Source: Bacteroidales bacterium UBA4814
GTDB taxonomy: Bacteria > Bacteroidota > Bacteroidia > Bacteroidales > UBA7960
Length of the DNA stretch: 52,235 nucleotides
Direction: 5' to 3'
NCBI GenBank assembly: GCA_002402465.1
Contig: DHFW01000007.1
Location: 12,666-64,900 of the forward strand
Part shown: piece after piece, positions 9,360 to 17,111 of the stretch
Layout of the letters: every line of letters starts with the position of its first letter
How positions within the stretch are numbered: the stretch's first letter is position 1
Notes under the pieces: model-generated
Database searches by the model: none
What the model saw: the letters and a program-made list of their open reading frames with translations, nothing else
What the model was told of the DNA's origin: nothing
Made by a program: the position numbers and the translations under genes

Positions 9360-9405
9360 TTTTGATTAGAATATAACCAAAAATATGGTTATAATTTAAT
9401 CAAAA
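9360..9405. promoter_or_regulatory. Probable SOS/LexA-like operator dyad
   Basis: Two 20-bp arms, TTTTGATTAGAATATAACCA (9360-9379) and TGGTTATAATTTAATCAAAA (9386-9405), separated by 6 bp, pair at 18 of 20 positions. The inner part, TATAACCA-N6-TGGTTATA, is a perfect dyad. It lies 45 bp upstream of the Y-family polymerase start and 53 bp upstream of the LexA-like start, so one bound repressor could control both directions. That this repressor is the neighbouring LexA-like protein is inference. Confidence 0.7.
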
Positions 9406-9458
9406 ATTGAATTATGCCTCTTGCTTAAGGGTAATTTTTTCTGCCAAAACATAGCATT

Positions 9459-10304
9459 ATGAGTTTCTTTGCATCCAACATCAAGCTTTTGCGCAAGCGG
9501 CGCGGCCGCACCCAGGACGATGTGGCCTTTTTGCTCGATATGAAGCGGCCCACCCTGAGCGGTTACGAGAACGGGGTGGCCCAGCCTGGATTGGAAGCCC
9601 TGGTGGCATTTTCGAAGTATTACAACGTGTCCATCGACACCCTGATAAAGGTTGATCTTGCCAGTTTGGCTGAAAGCCAGCTCAGGCAGCTGGAGCGGGG
9701 CTACGATGTGTTCGTTTCGGGCAGCAAGCTGCGCGTGCTGGCCACTACTGTCGACAGCGACAATGAGGAGAACATCGAGCTGGTGTCGGAAAAGGCCAAG
9801 GCCGGCTACCGCACCGGCTTTGCCGACCCGGAGTTCATCAAAGTGCTGCCTACCTTCCAGATGCCTTTCCTGTCGAAGCAGAAGAAGTACCGCAGTTTCC
9901 AGGTTTCGGGCGACAGCATGCTGCCCATACCCGAGGGCTCATGGGTTACCTGCGAGTTTGTACAGAACTGGAACCTGATACAGAACCGGCATGCCTACGT
10001 GATTCACACCCTTGACGATGGGGTGGTGTTCAAGGTGGCAGAGAACCTGATCAGGACCGAAGGCAAGTTGCGGCTCTATTCGCTCAACCCGATATACGAG
10101 CCTTACGAAGTGCATGTGAACGACATCCGCGAGGTGTGGAAGTTTGTAAACTTCATCAGCAGCCAGATACCCGAGGCCAATACGCCCGTAGAGCAACTTT
10201 CCAACCAGTTCAACCAGTTGAAGAAAGAGGTGGAAACCATCAAGAGCAAGTTGAAAAATAAAAAGTCTCAGGGAAAGACGGGCAACCTTTTCGAGAATGA
10301 ATGA
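9459..10304 (+). CDS. Non-canonical LexA-like repressor (XRE HTH plus S24 peptidase)
   Basis: A 281-residue damage-responsive repressor. Residues 5-65 form an XRE/Cro-type helix-turn-helix (IKLLRKRRGRTQDDVAFLLDMKRPTLSGYENG), unlike the winged helix of E. coli LexA. The C-terminal half is an S24 peptidase: candidate cleavage bond A115-G116 (KAKAG), catalytic Ser153 in SGDSMLP and Lys192 in DDGVVFKVA, a spacing of 39 compared with 37 in LexA. A C-terminal coiled-coil-like segment (FNQLKKEVETIKSKLKNKK) extends beyond the usual LexA end. It is divergent from the polymerase pair over a long dyad, so autoregulation and SOS control of both polymerases is the simplest reading. Proteins of this architecture have been described as SOS regulators in Bacteroidetes; a phage-type repressor is a less likely alternative given the context. 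Confidence 0.87.
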   Translation: MSFFASNIKLLRKRRGRTQDDVAFLLDMKRPTLSGYENGVAQPGLEALVAFSKYYNVSIDTLIKVDLASLAESQLRQLERGYDVFVSGSKLRVLATTVDSDNEENIELVSEKAKAGYRTGFADPEFIKVLPTFQMPFLSKQKKYRSFQVSGDSMLPIPEGSWVTCEFVQNWNLIQNRHAYVIHTLDDGVVFKVAENLIRTEGKLRLYSLNPIYEPYEVHVNDIREVWKFVNFISSQIPEANTPVEQLSNQFNQLKKEVETIKSKLKNKKSQGKTGNLFENE

Positions 10305-10312
10305 TGGCTTAG

Positions 10313-11128
10313 TTACAGGCTCTTTATCAGTTCGGTAAAGACCACCGTCATGTTGCGTTCGGCCACCTGGGCCACGTTTTGCACTTCTTCATGACTGGTA
10401 GGCTTGTCGGTGTCGGCGGGCTTGGCCAGGTTGGTGATCACAGAAATGCCGAAACATTCCATGCCGGCATGGCGGGCCACGATCACCTCGGGTACGGTTG
10501 ACATACCTGTGGCATCGGCACCCAGCAGGCGGAACATATTGTATTCGGCGGGGGTTTCGAGGGTGGGGCCGGGGCTGCCAATATACACGCCCGACTGAAA
10601 CTTGATCTTATAGTCGGTCGCAATTTTTTTGGCGCGGGCAATCAGTTCGGCATTGTAAGTCTGGCTCATTTCGGGAAAACGGGTGCCCAGCTCATCCATG
10701 TTTTTCCCGCGAAGGGGATTCTCTGGAAAAAAGTTGATATGGTCGCAAATGATCATAAGGTCGCCCACCTCGAAGGCTGGATTCAGGCCACCGGCGGCAT
10801 TGGAAAGGAAAACGGTTTTTACGCCCAGGAGCTTCATTACCCTTACGGGAAAAGTTACTTCCTGCATGGGGTAGCCTTCATAGTAATGAAAGCGGCCTTG
10901 CATGGCCACCACGTTTTTCCCGCCAAGGAGGCCAAAGATCAGTTTGCCATCGTGGCCTTCGACAGTGGATACCGGGAAGTTGGGGACTTCGCTGTAATCG
11001 AACGTATGCTTTACGTCGATGGCCTTTACAAGCCCGCCAAGGCCGGAGCCAAGGATGATGCCCACCTCGGGGGTGAATTGTGTTTTGTCTTTAAGAAATT
11101 GCGCGGTAGCTTTTATTTTTTCAAACAT
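10313..11128 (-). CDS. punA: Purine nucleoside phosphorylase (trimeric, 6-oxopurine type)
   Basis: Phosphorolysis of inosine and guanosine (and deoxy forms) to the base plus ribose-1-phosphate in the cytoplasm. The 271 residues match the PNP-I/II trimeric class: phosphate site GSGLGGL near residue 28, QGRFHYYEGYPM, SNAAGGLNPAFEVGDLMIICDHINF, and GPTLETPAEYNMFRLLGADATGMSTVPEV. The Asn in SVITNLA is the residue that gives 6-oxopurine specificity in this family. It converges with the LexA-like gene (9-bp gap) and diverges from an amidohydrolase gene. Together with that gene, guanine deaminase and XdhC it forms a loose purine-catabolism neighbourhood. Confidence 0.93.
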   Translation of the reverse strand: MFEKIKATAQFLKDKTQFTPEVGIILGSGLGGLVKAIDVKHTFDYSEVPNFPVSTVEGHDGKLIFGLLGGKNVVAMQGRFHYYEGYPMQEVTFPVRVMKLLGVKTVFLSNAAGGLNPAFEVGDLMIICDHINFFPENPLRGKNMDELGTRFPEMSQTYNAELIARAKKIATDYKIKFQSGVYIGSPGPTLETPAEYNMFRLLGADATGMSTVPEVIVARHAGMECFGISVITNLAKPADTDKPTSHEEVQNVAQVAERNMTVVFTELIKSL

Positions 11129-11303
11129 TTGTCATAGGATTTAGTCGGATTGCTAAATTAGTAAAAAGTTCAGTAAGTCAAAAACCATTAAATTTGCTGA
11201 ATTAAGCCCTTTTCTATGGGTTGAACCATTTTCTTGCTTTTCTTGTTAACGGTAGCAATGACTTGCTTTAAAGCGGCAGCCCTAATACGTAAAATTTTTC
11301 TGG

Positions 11304-12707
11304 ATGGCAAATAAAGGTAATAGTTCCGAAGGAAGTGGAAAAGACCATCTTTCTAAAGTTGATTTTCTGATTGTAAATGGACTGGTGGTAACCATGGACC
11401 CGGCTTACCGCATTGTTGAGAATGGCGCTATTGCCGTAAAGGATGGTTCAATTGTGGACATTGGCGAAACCACTTTGCTGCAAAAGAAGTTTGTTGCTGA
11501 CCAGGAAATCAATGCTTCTGGAAAGCTGGTTTTACCCGGCTTGATTAATACGCATACCCACTCGCCTATGACCATTTTCAGGGGCTATGCCGATGACCTG
11601 CATCTGAAAGAGTGGCTCTACGATCATATTTTTCCTATTGAGTCGGAGTTTGTTACTCCCGAGAATGTGCGCACCGGCACCCGGCTGGCCATCGCCGAGA
11701 TGCTGCTTAGCGGCACCACCACCTTCAACGACATGTATTATTACGTGGACGAGATGGCCAAAGTGGTTGACCAGGTGGGTGTGCGGGCCGTGCTCACCGA
11801 AAGCCTGATAGATTTTTCGGCACCCAACAATCCTTCGCCTGAGCATTGCCTAAGGATGAGCGAAGAGTTGATAAAAAAATGGCAGCACCATCCGCTGATC
11901 ACCATAGGCGTTTCTGCCCATGCCCTTTACACCACTTCACCCGAGGTAATAAAAAAAGGGAAGGCGCTGGCCGATAAGAATAATCTGCCTTTTAATATAC
12001 ATGTGGCTGAAACCCGCGGAGAATATGAGCTTACGCAAAAAGAATACGGCATGACGCCGGTGCAGTTTCTCGATAGCATTGGTGTGCTGGGCTCCAATGT
12101 AATAGCTGCTCACAGTGTGCATCTAACCCCCGAAGATATTGAGATTTATGCGCGCCGTGGCGTGGGTGTGGCCCACAATCCGCAGTGCAACATGAAGCTG
12201 GCCAGCGGGGTAGCTCCTGTGCCGGCATTTCTCAAGGCAGGGGTGAAAGTTGGCATTGGCACCGATGGCGTAGCAAGTAACAATGACCTTGACCTTTTTG
12301 ATGAAGTACGCTCAGCTGCCTTCATTCATAAGCTCAACAGCCAGAATCCTACCGTGCTCGATGCCCTGACCGCCCTTGAGCTGGTGACCATTGGCGGCGC
12401 CAGGGTGCTCGGCATGGAAGAAAAAATCGGGTCGCTCGAAGTGGGCAAAAGAGCCGATATTATTATTCTCGACATGGATCAGCCGCACGCCCACCCGGTT
12501 TACAATATTTATTCATTGATTATTTATTCACTTCGAGGATCGGATGTAGAAACCGTGCTGGTTGATGGCCGGCTGATGGTACAAAACCGCAAGCTGGTGA
12601 CGCTTGATCTGGACCGACTTTACGACAAAGTGGAGCAACTGGCCAGGCAGATAGCCGAAAAAAGTACCACTCTGGCACATTTAAACAACCGGCTTAGAAA
12701 ACTCTGA
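11304..12707 (+). CDS. mtaD: Amidohydrolase, 5'-methylthioadenosine/S-adenosylhomocysteine deaminase-like
   Basis: A 467-residue metal-dependent hydrolase of the TRZ/ATZ subgroup, which deaminates adenosine-type purines. Metal ligands are visible: HTHSPMTIFRG (HxH), the HVAET strand, AAHSVHL and GTDGVASNNDLDLFDE. The sequence around the last motif matches MTA/SAH deaminases rather than chlorohydrolases, but substrate cannot be fixed from sequence alone. Adenosine and guanine deamination are alternatives. No signal peptide. It is divergent from the phosphorylase gene (175-bp gap) and its stop is 2 bp from the convergent hypothetical gene. Products such as inosine would feed the neighbouring phosphorylase. 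Confidence 0.85.
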   Translation: MANKGNSSEGSGKDHLSKVDFLIVNGLVVTMDPAYRIVENGAIAVKDGSIVDIGETTLLQKKFVADQEINASGKLVLPGLINTHTHSPMTIFRGYADDLHLKEWLYDHIFPIESEFVTPENVRTGTRLAIAEMLLSGTTTFNDMYYYVDEMAKVVDQVGVRAVLTESLIDFSAPNNPSPEHCLRMSEELIKKWQHHPLITIGVSAHALYTTSPEVIKKGKALADKNNLPFNIHVAETRGEYELTQKEYGMTPVQFLDSIGVLGSNVIAAHSVHLTPEDIEIYARRGVGVAHNPQCNMKLASGVAPVPAFLKAGVKVGIGTDGVASNNDLDLFDEVRSAAFIHKLNSQNPTVLDALTALELVTIGGARVLGMEEKIGSLEVGKRADIIILDMDQPHAHPVYNIYSLIIYSLRGSDVETVLVDGRLMVQNRKLVTLDLDRLYDKVEQLARQIAEKSTTLAHLNNRLRKL

Positions 12708-12709
12708 AT

Positions 12710-13288
12710 TTAATCGAGGTGGGGGTCGAGGCGGCGCATCATGGCGCCCTCAATGACCTTGAAAAGATCCATTGGGGTGAACTTCCGCCAGCTTACATCA
12801 TTGAAGTGCTTGCCGAAAGCAATGTAATAATCAATGTTGGCACTTTCGAACTCGCGAATTACAAAGTCGCGAAAATTCAGGGCCACAATCCAGCCATCTT
12901 CCAGCTCATCAAACCATTCCTGGTAATAACAGTCGTCGGATGAGTGGAAATTCAGTACGTTTTCGCCAATCAAAATGAATTTGTTTATGCCATTTTCAAT
13001 AAGTGGCTCAATGATATTGCGCTTCAGGTACATAATGTCGTTGTAAAGACAGTCGTTCCATTCGCCTATCATTTCAATGATGCAGTAGCCCTGGTCGTAA
13101 TCGGCATACAGGATTTTGATGAAAAGGGTGGCTGAGCCCATTTCGTCCCACTGGGGGTGGATCAGGTAGTTGTAAACGGCGTGTGAAAACTCAAACTCCG
13201 AATACTCCCTCCCGTAAAAGGGTGAGCGTTGGTCTTCGGAGGCTATATAAAGGTTTCGCCAGGAGTAGAAAGGCTCAATGTCGTGCAT
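12710..13288 (-). CDS. Conserved-type hypothetical cytoplasmic protein
   Basis: I do not recognise this 192-residue protein. It has no signal peptide or membrane helix, is acidic and rich in aromatic residues, with segments such as FSHAVYNYLIHPQWDEMGSATLF, DYDQGYCIIEMIGEWND and DGWIVALNFRDFVIREFESANIDYYIAF suggesting alternating strands and helices. No catalytic motif is evident. It converges with the amidohydrolase gene (2 bp between stop codons) and lies 77 bp downstream-strand of xdhC, so it could be expressed independently. Composition and length look like a normal gene, but the function is unknown. Confidence 0.7.
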   Translation of the reverse strand: MHDIEPFYSWRNLYIASEDQRSPFYGREYSEFEFSHAVYNYLIHPQWDEMGSATLFIKILYADYDQGYCIIEMIGEWNDCLYNDIMYLKRNIIEPLIENGINKFILIGENVLNFHSSDDCYYQEWFDELEDGWIVALNFRDFVIREFESANIDYYIAFGKHFNDVSWRKFTPMDLFKVIEGAMMRRLDPHLD

Positions 13289-13365
13289 AGAAAAGCATCA
13301 TTTTTGGAAAGAAACGCATCCTTCCAAATCAAAGTTAATAAAAATACGGGCCATGTAAAACAGGT

Positions 13366-14112
13366 TCAAGCAGGGTTTTTTACCTCAATGAGCCTTGCGG
13401 CGATGGATAAACTGATAATTTCTGGAGTTTTACCCGGCAGCTTGATTCCTATGGGGGAGTCCACCTTCGCGAAAGCGGCTTCATCGAAAAGCCCTTTTTC
13501 CATCAAAAATTCTTTGGCTTGGGCAATTTTTACTTTGTTGCCTATCATACCCAAGTATGCCCAGGGTTTATTGAGCAAATATGCTAGTATCTCAAAATCG
13601 TAATCGTGGCGGTGGGAGCAAAGTACCAGGAAGTGACGTGTACCGGGTTCGAACCCTTTGAGAAAATCGAGGTGATGCTTTGCTTTGGTGTTGATCCCTG
13701 CGAAAGCAGGATCGGCCAGCATTTCAGCTCTTTCATCTACCACGGTGATGCTAAACTCCAGTTTTTGGGCAAAATATACCAGGGCTCTGGCCACATGTCC
13801 GGCTCCGAAGATCACCAGTTCACTGTCGGGCTGAAAACTCTCAATAAAGAACGTAAGCCTGGTACCCGTTTCGGGGTTTTGCATTTCAAACATGCCGTTT
13901 TTGGTTTCCTTCAGAAAGACATTTGCGGTTTTGATTACCTCCAGTTCCACCGGTCCGCCGCCAATGGTGCCCCGTGTGGAGCCATCCTCAAAAACCAGCA
14001 TGCGCGCTCCAGGCGGACGGCCAAACGATCCCTCAACATTTATCAGGGTGCAGAGGGCGAAGGTACGTTGCTCCTTTCTTGCTGCCGATAATTGGCTGAT
14101 CCAGTTTTCCAT
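13366..14112 (-). CDS. xdhC: XdhC/CoxI family molybdenum-enzyme maturation protein
   Basis: XdhC-type proteins bind molybdenum cofactor, help its sulfuration and insert it into xanthine dehydrogenase-type hydroxylases. The N-terminal XdhC_CoxI motif reads INVEGSFGRPPGARMLVFEDGSTRGTIGGGPVE, and the C-terminal Rossmann part begins LVIFGAGHVARALVYFAQKLEF with a downstream HRHDYDFEILAYLL and YLGMIGNKVK. The start at 14112 (248 residues) overlaps the guanine deaminase stop as TGATG, a classic translational-coupling arrangement; an upstream ATG at 14145 would lie inside that gene. No molybdenum hydroxylase is encoded in the window. The coupling with guanine deaminase, whose product is xanthine, supports a xanthine dehydrogenase client elsewhere. 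Confidence 0.85.
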   Translation of the reverse strand: MENWISQLSAARKEQRTFALCTLINVEGSFGRPPGARMLVFEDGSTRGTIGGGPVELEVIKTANVFLKETKNGMFEMQNPETGTRLTFFIESFQPDSELVIFGAGHVARALVYFAQKLEFSITVVDERAEMLADPAFAGINTKAKHHLDFLKGFEPGTRHFLVLCSHRHDYDFEILAYLLNKPWAYLGMIGNKVKIAQAKEFLMEKGLFDEAAFAKVDSPIGIKLPGKTPEIISLSIAARLIEVKNPA

Positions 14113-14579
14113 CAATACTTGGTTTTGTTTTCTAGTTTCAGCCACTGCTCGAATGGCTCAGCGGCTTCTCTCAATACCATTTTCTGCATGGGGATGGAGC
14201 GTTGCTCGTGTGCCAGTGAAAACTCGTCATAAATAAAGGAATCGTCGAAACCCGCCTTTGAAGCATCGTCCTTGGTGGCAGCGAAAACGATGCGGTCGAT
14301 ATGCGCCCAGTAAATGGCGCCCAGGCACATGGGGCAGGGCTCGCAACTGGTATAGATCACGCAGCCGTAGAGCCGGAAATCGTTAATGTTTTTGCAGGCA
14401 TCGCGTATGGCCATCATTTCGGCATGGGCCGTAGGGTCGTTGTTATGGGCCACCTGATTTACCCCGCGTCCGATAACACTGCCATCTTTCACAATAAGAG
14501 CCCCAAAAGGACCCCCGCCATTTTTTACATTTGCTTTTGCCATGGCAATGGCTTCCCGAAGATACTTTTCGTCATTCAT
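14112..14579 (-). CDS. guaD: Guanine deaminase / cytidine-deaminase-like hydrolase
   Basis: A 155-residue zinc-dependent deaminase of the CDA fold, converting guanine to xanthine. The zinc and catalytic motif TAHAEMMAIRDA (H, E) and the TSCEPCPMCLGAIYWAHIDRIVFAA motif (PCxxC) are intact, and the C-terminal part (DDSFIYDEF ... EPFEQWLKLENKTKY) matches GuaD rather than tRNA adenosine deaminase TadA. The start at 14579 (MNDEKYL) is preferred to an ATG seven codons upstream because it aligns with family members. The stop overlaps the xdhC start, so the two are one operon. TadA-like activity remains possible. Confidence 0.85.
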   Translation of the reverse strand: MNDEKYLREAIAMAKANVKNGGGPFGALIVKDGSVIGRGVNQVAHNNDPTAHAEMMAIRDACKNINDFRLYGCVIYTSCEPCPMCLGAIYWAHIDRIVFAATKDDASKAGFDDSFIYDEFSLAHEQRSIPMQKMVLREAAEPFEQWLKLENKTKY

Positions 14580-14677
14580 AGTTTCTTGTGTTCCTGACAA
14601 ACAAATCTACAAAATTATTCACTGGTATTAGAACGTAAAATAGCGGGACCTTAGCCTGTGCTCCAATTGGTTTTGGC

Positions 14678-14685
14678 TATCTTTG
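14678..14685 (+). promoter_or_regulatory. Bacteroidetes -7 box, almost abutting the start codon
   Basis: TATCTTTG matches the TAnnTTTG consensus exactly. The ATG of the next gene is at 14693, only 7 bp beyond the box, so a start of transcription at the usual distance leaves a leader of about 0-4 nt. A -33 element is weak. Confidence 0.5.
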
Positions 14686-14692
14686 CTTTAAT

Positions 14693-15475
14693 ATGACGAC
14701 ACCAGCTTTCCCTGACCTGAAACAATTGCTCAACGAAAAGGCGGCTTTTTATAATCGGCCCTTTTTTATTGAAACCGATCCCATTTCGGTTCCGCACCGT
14801 TTTTCCCGTAAGGAAGACATTGAAATTGCCGCATTTCTGGTGGCCACTATTGCCTGGGGGCAGCGGAAATCGATCATTCAGAATGGCATGCGGTTAATGG
14901 AACTCATGGACTGGCAGCCGGCCGATTTTGTAAGGAATTTTTCGGAGAGTGATCTTAGACCTTTTGCCCGCTTTGTGCACCGCACCTTCAATTATGCCGA
15001 CCTGGAGTTTTTCCTTTTTTCACTCAAAAATATTTACCAGGAGCATGGTAGTCTGGAGCAATGTTTTACAAAACCCTACCTGCAAAATATGGATGTGAAG
15101 GATGCCATCACGGGTTTCAGGAGGGTGTTTTTCGACATTCCGCATCTGCCGCGAACACAAAAGCACGTGAGCAATCCCGACACAGGGGCTTCGGCTAAAA
15201 GGCTGAATCTGTTTCTGCGCTGGATGGTGAGAAAAGACGATGCCGGCGTGGATTTTGGCCTGTGGGATGCCATAGCACCCGCACACCTCTATTGTCCGCT
15301 CGACCTGCATTCTGGCCGTGTTGCGCGAAGACTGGGTTTGCTTCAGCGCAAGCAAAACGACTGGAAAGCTGTGGAGGAACTCACCCAAAACTTGCGTAAA
15401 TTTAATCCGGAAGACCCGGTTCTTTATGATTTTGCATTGTTTGGAATGGGGGTGTTTGAAGATGTGAACATGTGA
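14693..15475 (+). CDS. TIGR02757 family protein
   Basis: A 260-residue member of the TIGR02757 (DUF2400) family, recognised from FSRKEDIEIAAFLVATIAWGQRKSIIQNGMRLMELM and the later DAGVDFGLWDAIAPAHLYCPLDLHSGRVARRLGLLQRKQNDWKAVEELT. The biochemical role is not established; no signal peptide or membrane segment. Part of the sequence (HSGRVARRLGLL...L...NPEDPVLYDFALFGMGV) resembles the helix-hairpin-helix region of DNA glycosylase-like folds, which is only an inference. A near-perfect promoter box lies immediately upstream. The DUF3820 gene follows after a 55-bp short-repeat stretch. Confidence 0.85.
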   Translation: MTTPAFPDLKQLLNEKAAFYNRPFFIETDPISVPHRFSRKEDIEIAAFLVATIAWGQRKSIIQNGMRLMELMDWQPADFVRNFSESDLRPFARFVHRTFNYADLEFFLFSLKNIYQEHGSLEQCFTKPYLQNMDVKDAITGFRRVFFDIPHLPRTQKHVSNPDTGASAKRLNLFLRWMVRKDDAGVDFGLWDAIAPAHLYCPLDLHSGRVARRLGLLQRKQNDWKAVEELTQNLRKFNPEDPVLYDFALFGMGVFEDVNM

Positions 15476-15477
15476 AA

Positions 15478-15520
15478 ATGAGAAGTGAGAGATGAGAAGA
15501 TAAGAAGATAAGAAACTAAA
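15478..15520. repeat. Degenerate 7-8 nt tandem repeat (GAGAAGAT-type)
   Basis: Successive words GAGAAGT, GAGAGAT, GAGAAGATAA, GAAGATAA form a purine-only short-period array starting 3 bp after the TIGR02757 stop codon. A closely related array of the same word, GATGAGAA, is found at 25946-25988. Confidence 0.7.
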
Positions 15521-15530
15521 ATAAACTGGA

Positions 15531-15752
15531 ATGGAGCACAACCCGCAGATTCTTCTCGATATAATAAAAACGCCCATGCCATTTGGCAAATTCAAGGGCC
15601 GGTTGATCTGCGATTTGCCGGTTTCTTACCTGGAGTGGTTTCAACGAAAGGGATTTCCTGAGGGAAAGCTGGGCATGCTGTTGCAGACTATCTATGAAAT
15701 TAAGAGCAATGGACTGGAAGATTTACTCAAGCCACTAAGAAAGAACTATTAG
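15531..15752 (+). CDS. DUF3820 family small protein
   Basis: A 73-residue protein with the DUF3820 signature MPFGKFKGRLICDLPVSYLEWFQRKGFPEGKLGMLLQTIYEIKSNGL. Similar modules occur next to exonuclease domains in other proteins, suggesting a nucleic-acid related role, but function is unknown. No signal peptide. It follows TIGR02757 in the same direction and is likely cotranscribed with it. A 255-bp stretch with no gene then separates it from trmD. Confidence 0.8.
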   Translation: MEHNPQILLDIIKTPMPFGKFKGRLICDLPVSYLEWFQRKGFPEGKLGMLLQTIYEIKSNGLEDLLKPLRKNY

Positions 15753-15971
15753 CACTGATAACATTTGATTGGGTAACCATGGAAACGGCCAGGCTGAGCC
15801 TGCATGAGGATTTGTGGTAGCATCTCACAAAGCGTGTAAGTTGGGGAAAAAGTTATTCTGGAATTTTTATGCAGGCTGGATTAATGGGTTCAAAAAGGCC
15901 ATTGGGTTTGTTTTCTCCTGACTGAAGTGTTTGGTACTTGGCCGGCCGTGCACTTCAAGCGTGTTTTTTCT

Positions 15972-15979
15972 TACCTTCG
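15972..15979 (+). promoter_or_regulatory. Possible -7 box of trmD
   Basis: TACCTTCG resembles TAnnTTTG with one mismatch and lies 28 bp before the trmD ATG, giving a leader of about 25 nt. No good -33 element is seen. Confidence 0.35.
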
Positions 15980-16007
15980 CATTTGAAAAACCTGCCTGAG
16001 ATTTACC

Positions 16008-16691
16008 ATGCGCATTGACATTCTGACCATTTTTCCGGGGATGTTTGAAGGGCCTTTTTCGCACTCCATCATAAAGAGGGCGATTGAAAAAGGCCTGGCC
16101 GAAATCCACCTGCACGATATTCGCGATTACTCTGTTTCCAAGCATAAAAATGTGGACGATTACCCCTTTGGGGGCGGGGCCGGCATGGTGATGATGATAG
16201 AACCCATCGACCGCTGCATTTCGAAGCTAAAAAGCGAACGCCTCTACGATGAGGTGATCTATCTCAGCCCCGATGGGGAAAAGCTTACGCAGCCAATAGC
16301 CAACAACTTGTCGACCAAGGGCAACCTGATATTGCTTTGCGGGCATTACAAGGGTGTGGATGAGCGGGTGCGCGAGCACTTCATCACCCGCGAGATTTCG
16401 GTGGGCGACTATGTGCTTTCGGGAGGTGAGCTGGCCGCAGCCATCCTGGCCGACGCGGTGATCCGTCTATTACCCGGCGTATTGGGCGATGAAACATCAG
16501 CGCTGTCCGACAGTTTCCAGGACGGGCTGCTCTCGCCACCGGTATATACCCGCCCGGCCGAATACAAAGGCTGGAAAGTGCCCGATATTTTGCTCTCGGG
16601 CCACGACCGCAAAATCCATGAATGGCGGCACGAGCAAGCCATCCATCGCACCAGGGAGAGAAGACCGGATCTTTTGAATGATGATTTATGA
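16008..16691 (+). CDS. trmD: tRNA (guanine-N1-)-methyltransferase
   Basis: Methylates G37 at N1 in tRNAs, preventing frameshifting; a SPOUT-class dimeric enzyme of 227 residues with the family's full length. Motifs: MRIDILTIFPGMFEGPFSHSI, DDYPFGGGAGMVMM, the SAM-binding trefoil knot LLCGHYKGVDERV and ISVGDYVLSGGELAAAILADAVIRLLPGVLG, and the C-terminal SPPVYTRPAEYKGWKVPDILLSGHDRKIHEWR. The gene ends NDDL-stop, and these last codons are already part of a heptamer repeat array (GATGATT, TATGATT, GATGATT). The usual partner rplS follows after a 420-bp repeat-rich gap. Confidence 0.97.
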   Translation: MRIDILTIFPGMFEGPFSHSIIKRAIEKGLAEIHLHDIRDYSVSKHKNVDDYPFGGGAGMVMMIEPIDRCISKLKSERLYDEVIYLSPDGEKLTQPIANNLSTKGNLILLCGHYKGVDERVREHFITREISVGDYVLSGGELAAAILADAVIRLLPGVLGDETSALSDSFQDGLLSPPVYTRPAEYKGWKVPDILLSGHDRKIHEWRHEQAIHRTRERRPDLLNDDL

Positions 16692-16945
16692 TTGATGATT
16701 AAGGATTTTTGACCTTGGTGCTTGAAAAGAGGTAGTTGAAGATTATTGATTTAAGAACAAGGATTACCTTCGGTGAGCTCTCCGCTGGCTAGCGGATCGG
16801 TTAACGAATGCAGATTTAAGAATTTCAAGAAATAACTGAGTACGAACTCCCCCTTTGGAGAGCTTGTCCCGCCTCAGGCAGGAGGGCTGGGGGAGGTCTC
16901 TGATTTCAGATCAACGATTAACGATTAACGATTGAAGATTTTTGA
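16679..16945. repeat. Repeat-rich intergenic region with heptamer arrays and palindromic element
   Basis: This covers the trmD-rplS gap. Array 1 (16679-16707) repeats GATGATT/TATGATT/AAGGATT every 7 nt and includes the trmD stop. A TCCGCT-ggct-AGCGGA hairpin is at 16781-16796. A 49-bp element at 16847-16895 has CTCCCCC/GGGGGAG ends and an inner CCCGCCTCAGGCAGG dyad, similar in style to palindromic intergenic repeats common in Bacteroidetes. Array 2 (about 16909-16945) repeats AACGATT three times, then GAAGATT and TTTGATT. From 16946 to the rplS promoter (17058) I see nothing else. Confidence 0.8.
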
Positions 16946-17057
16946 TTTCAGTTAGTTATGAAGAGGTGAAGGGAAGGCTTAATCAATGATTTTCAGAATT
17001 TACGAATGGATTTCAAAATAATTCTGCAGACCATTTTTTTAATTGAAAATATTTCTC

Positions 17058-17065
17058 TAAATTTG
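17058..17065 (+). promoter_or_regulatory. Bacteroidetes -7 box of rplS
   Basis: TAAATTTG matches TAnnTTTG exactly, preceded by a T-rich stretch at the -33 distance. It lies 46 bp before the rplS ATG, implying a leader of about 40 nt. Confidence 0.5.
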
Positions 17066-17111
17066 CACTCCTTTTACGAACACAAGAAAAAATCTTAAAT
17101 ATACCGTACCG

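Noticed and set aside
13366..14600. A molybdenum-hydroxylase operon
   Set aside because: Only the XdhC maturation factor and guanine deaminase are present; no hydroxylase subunit is encoded in the window.
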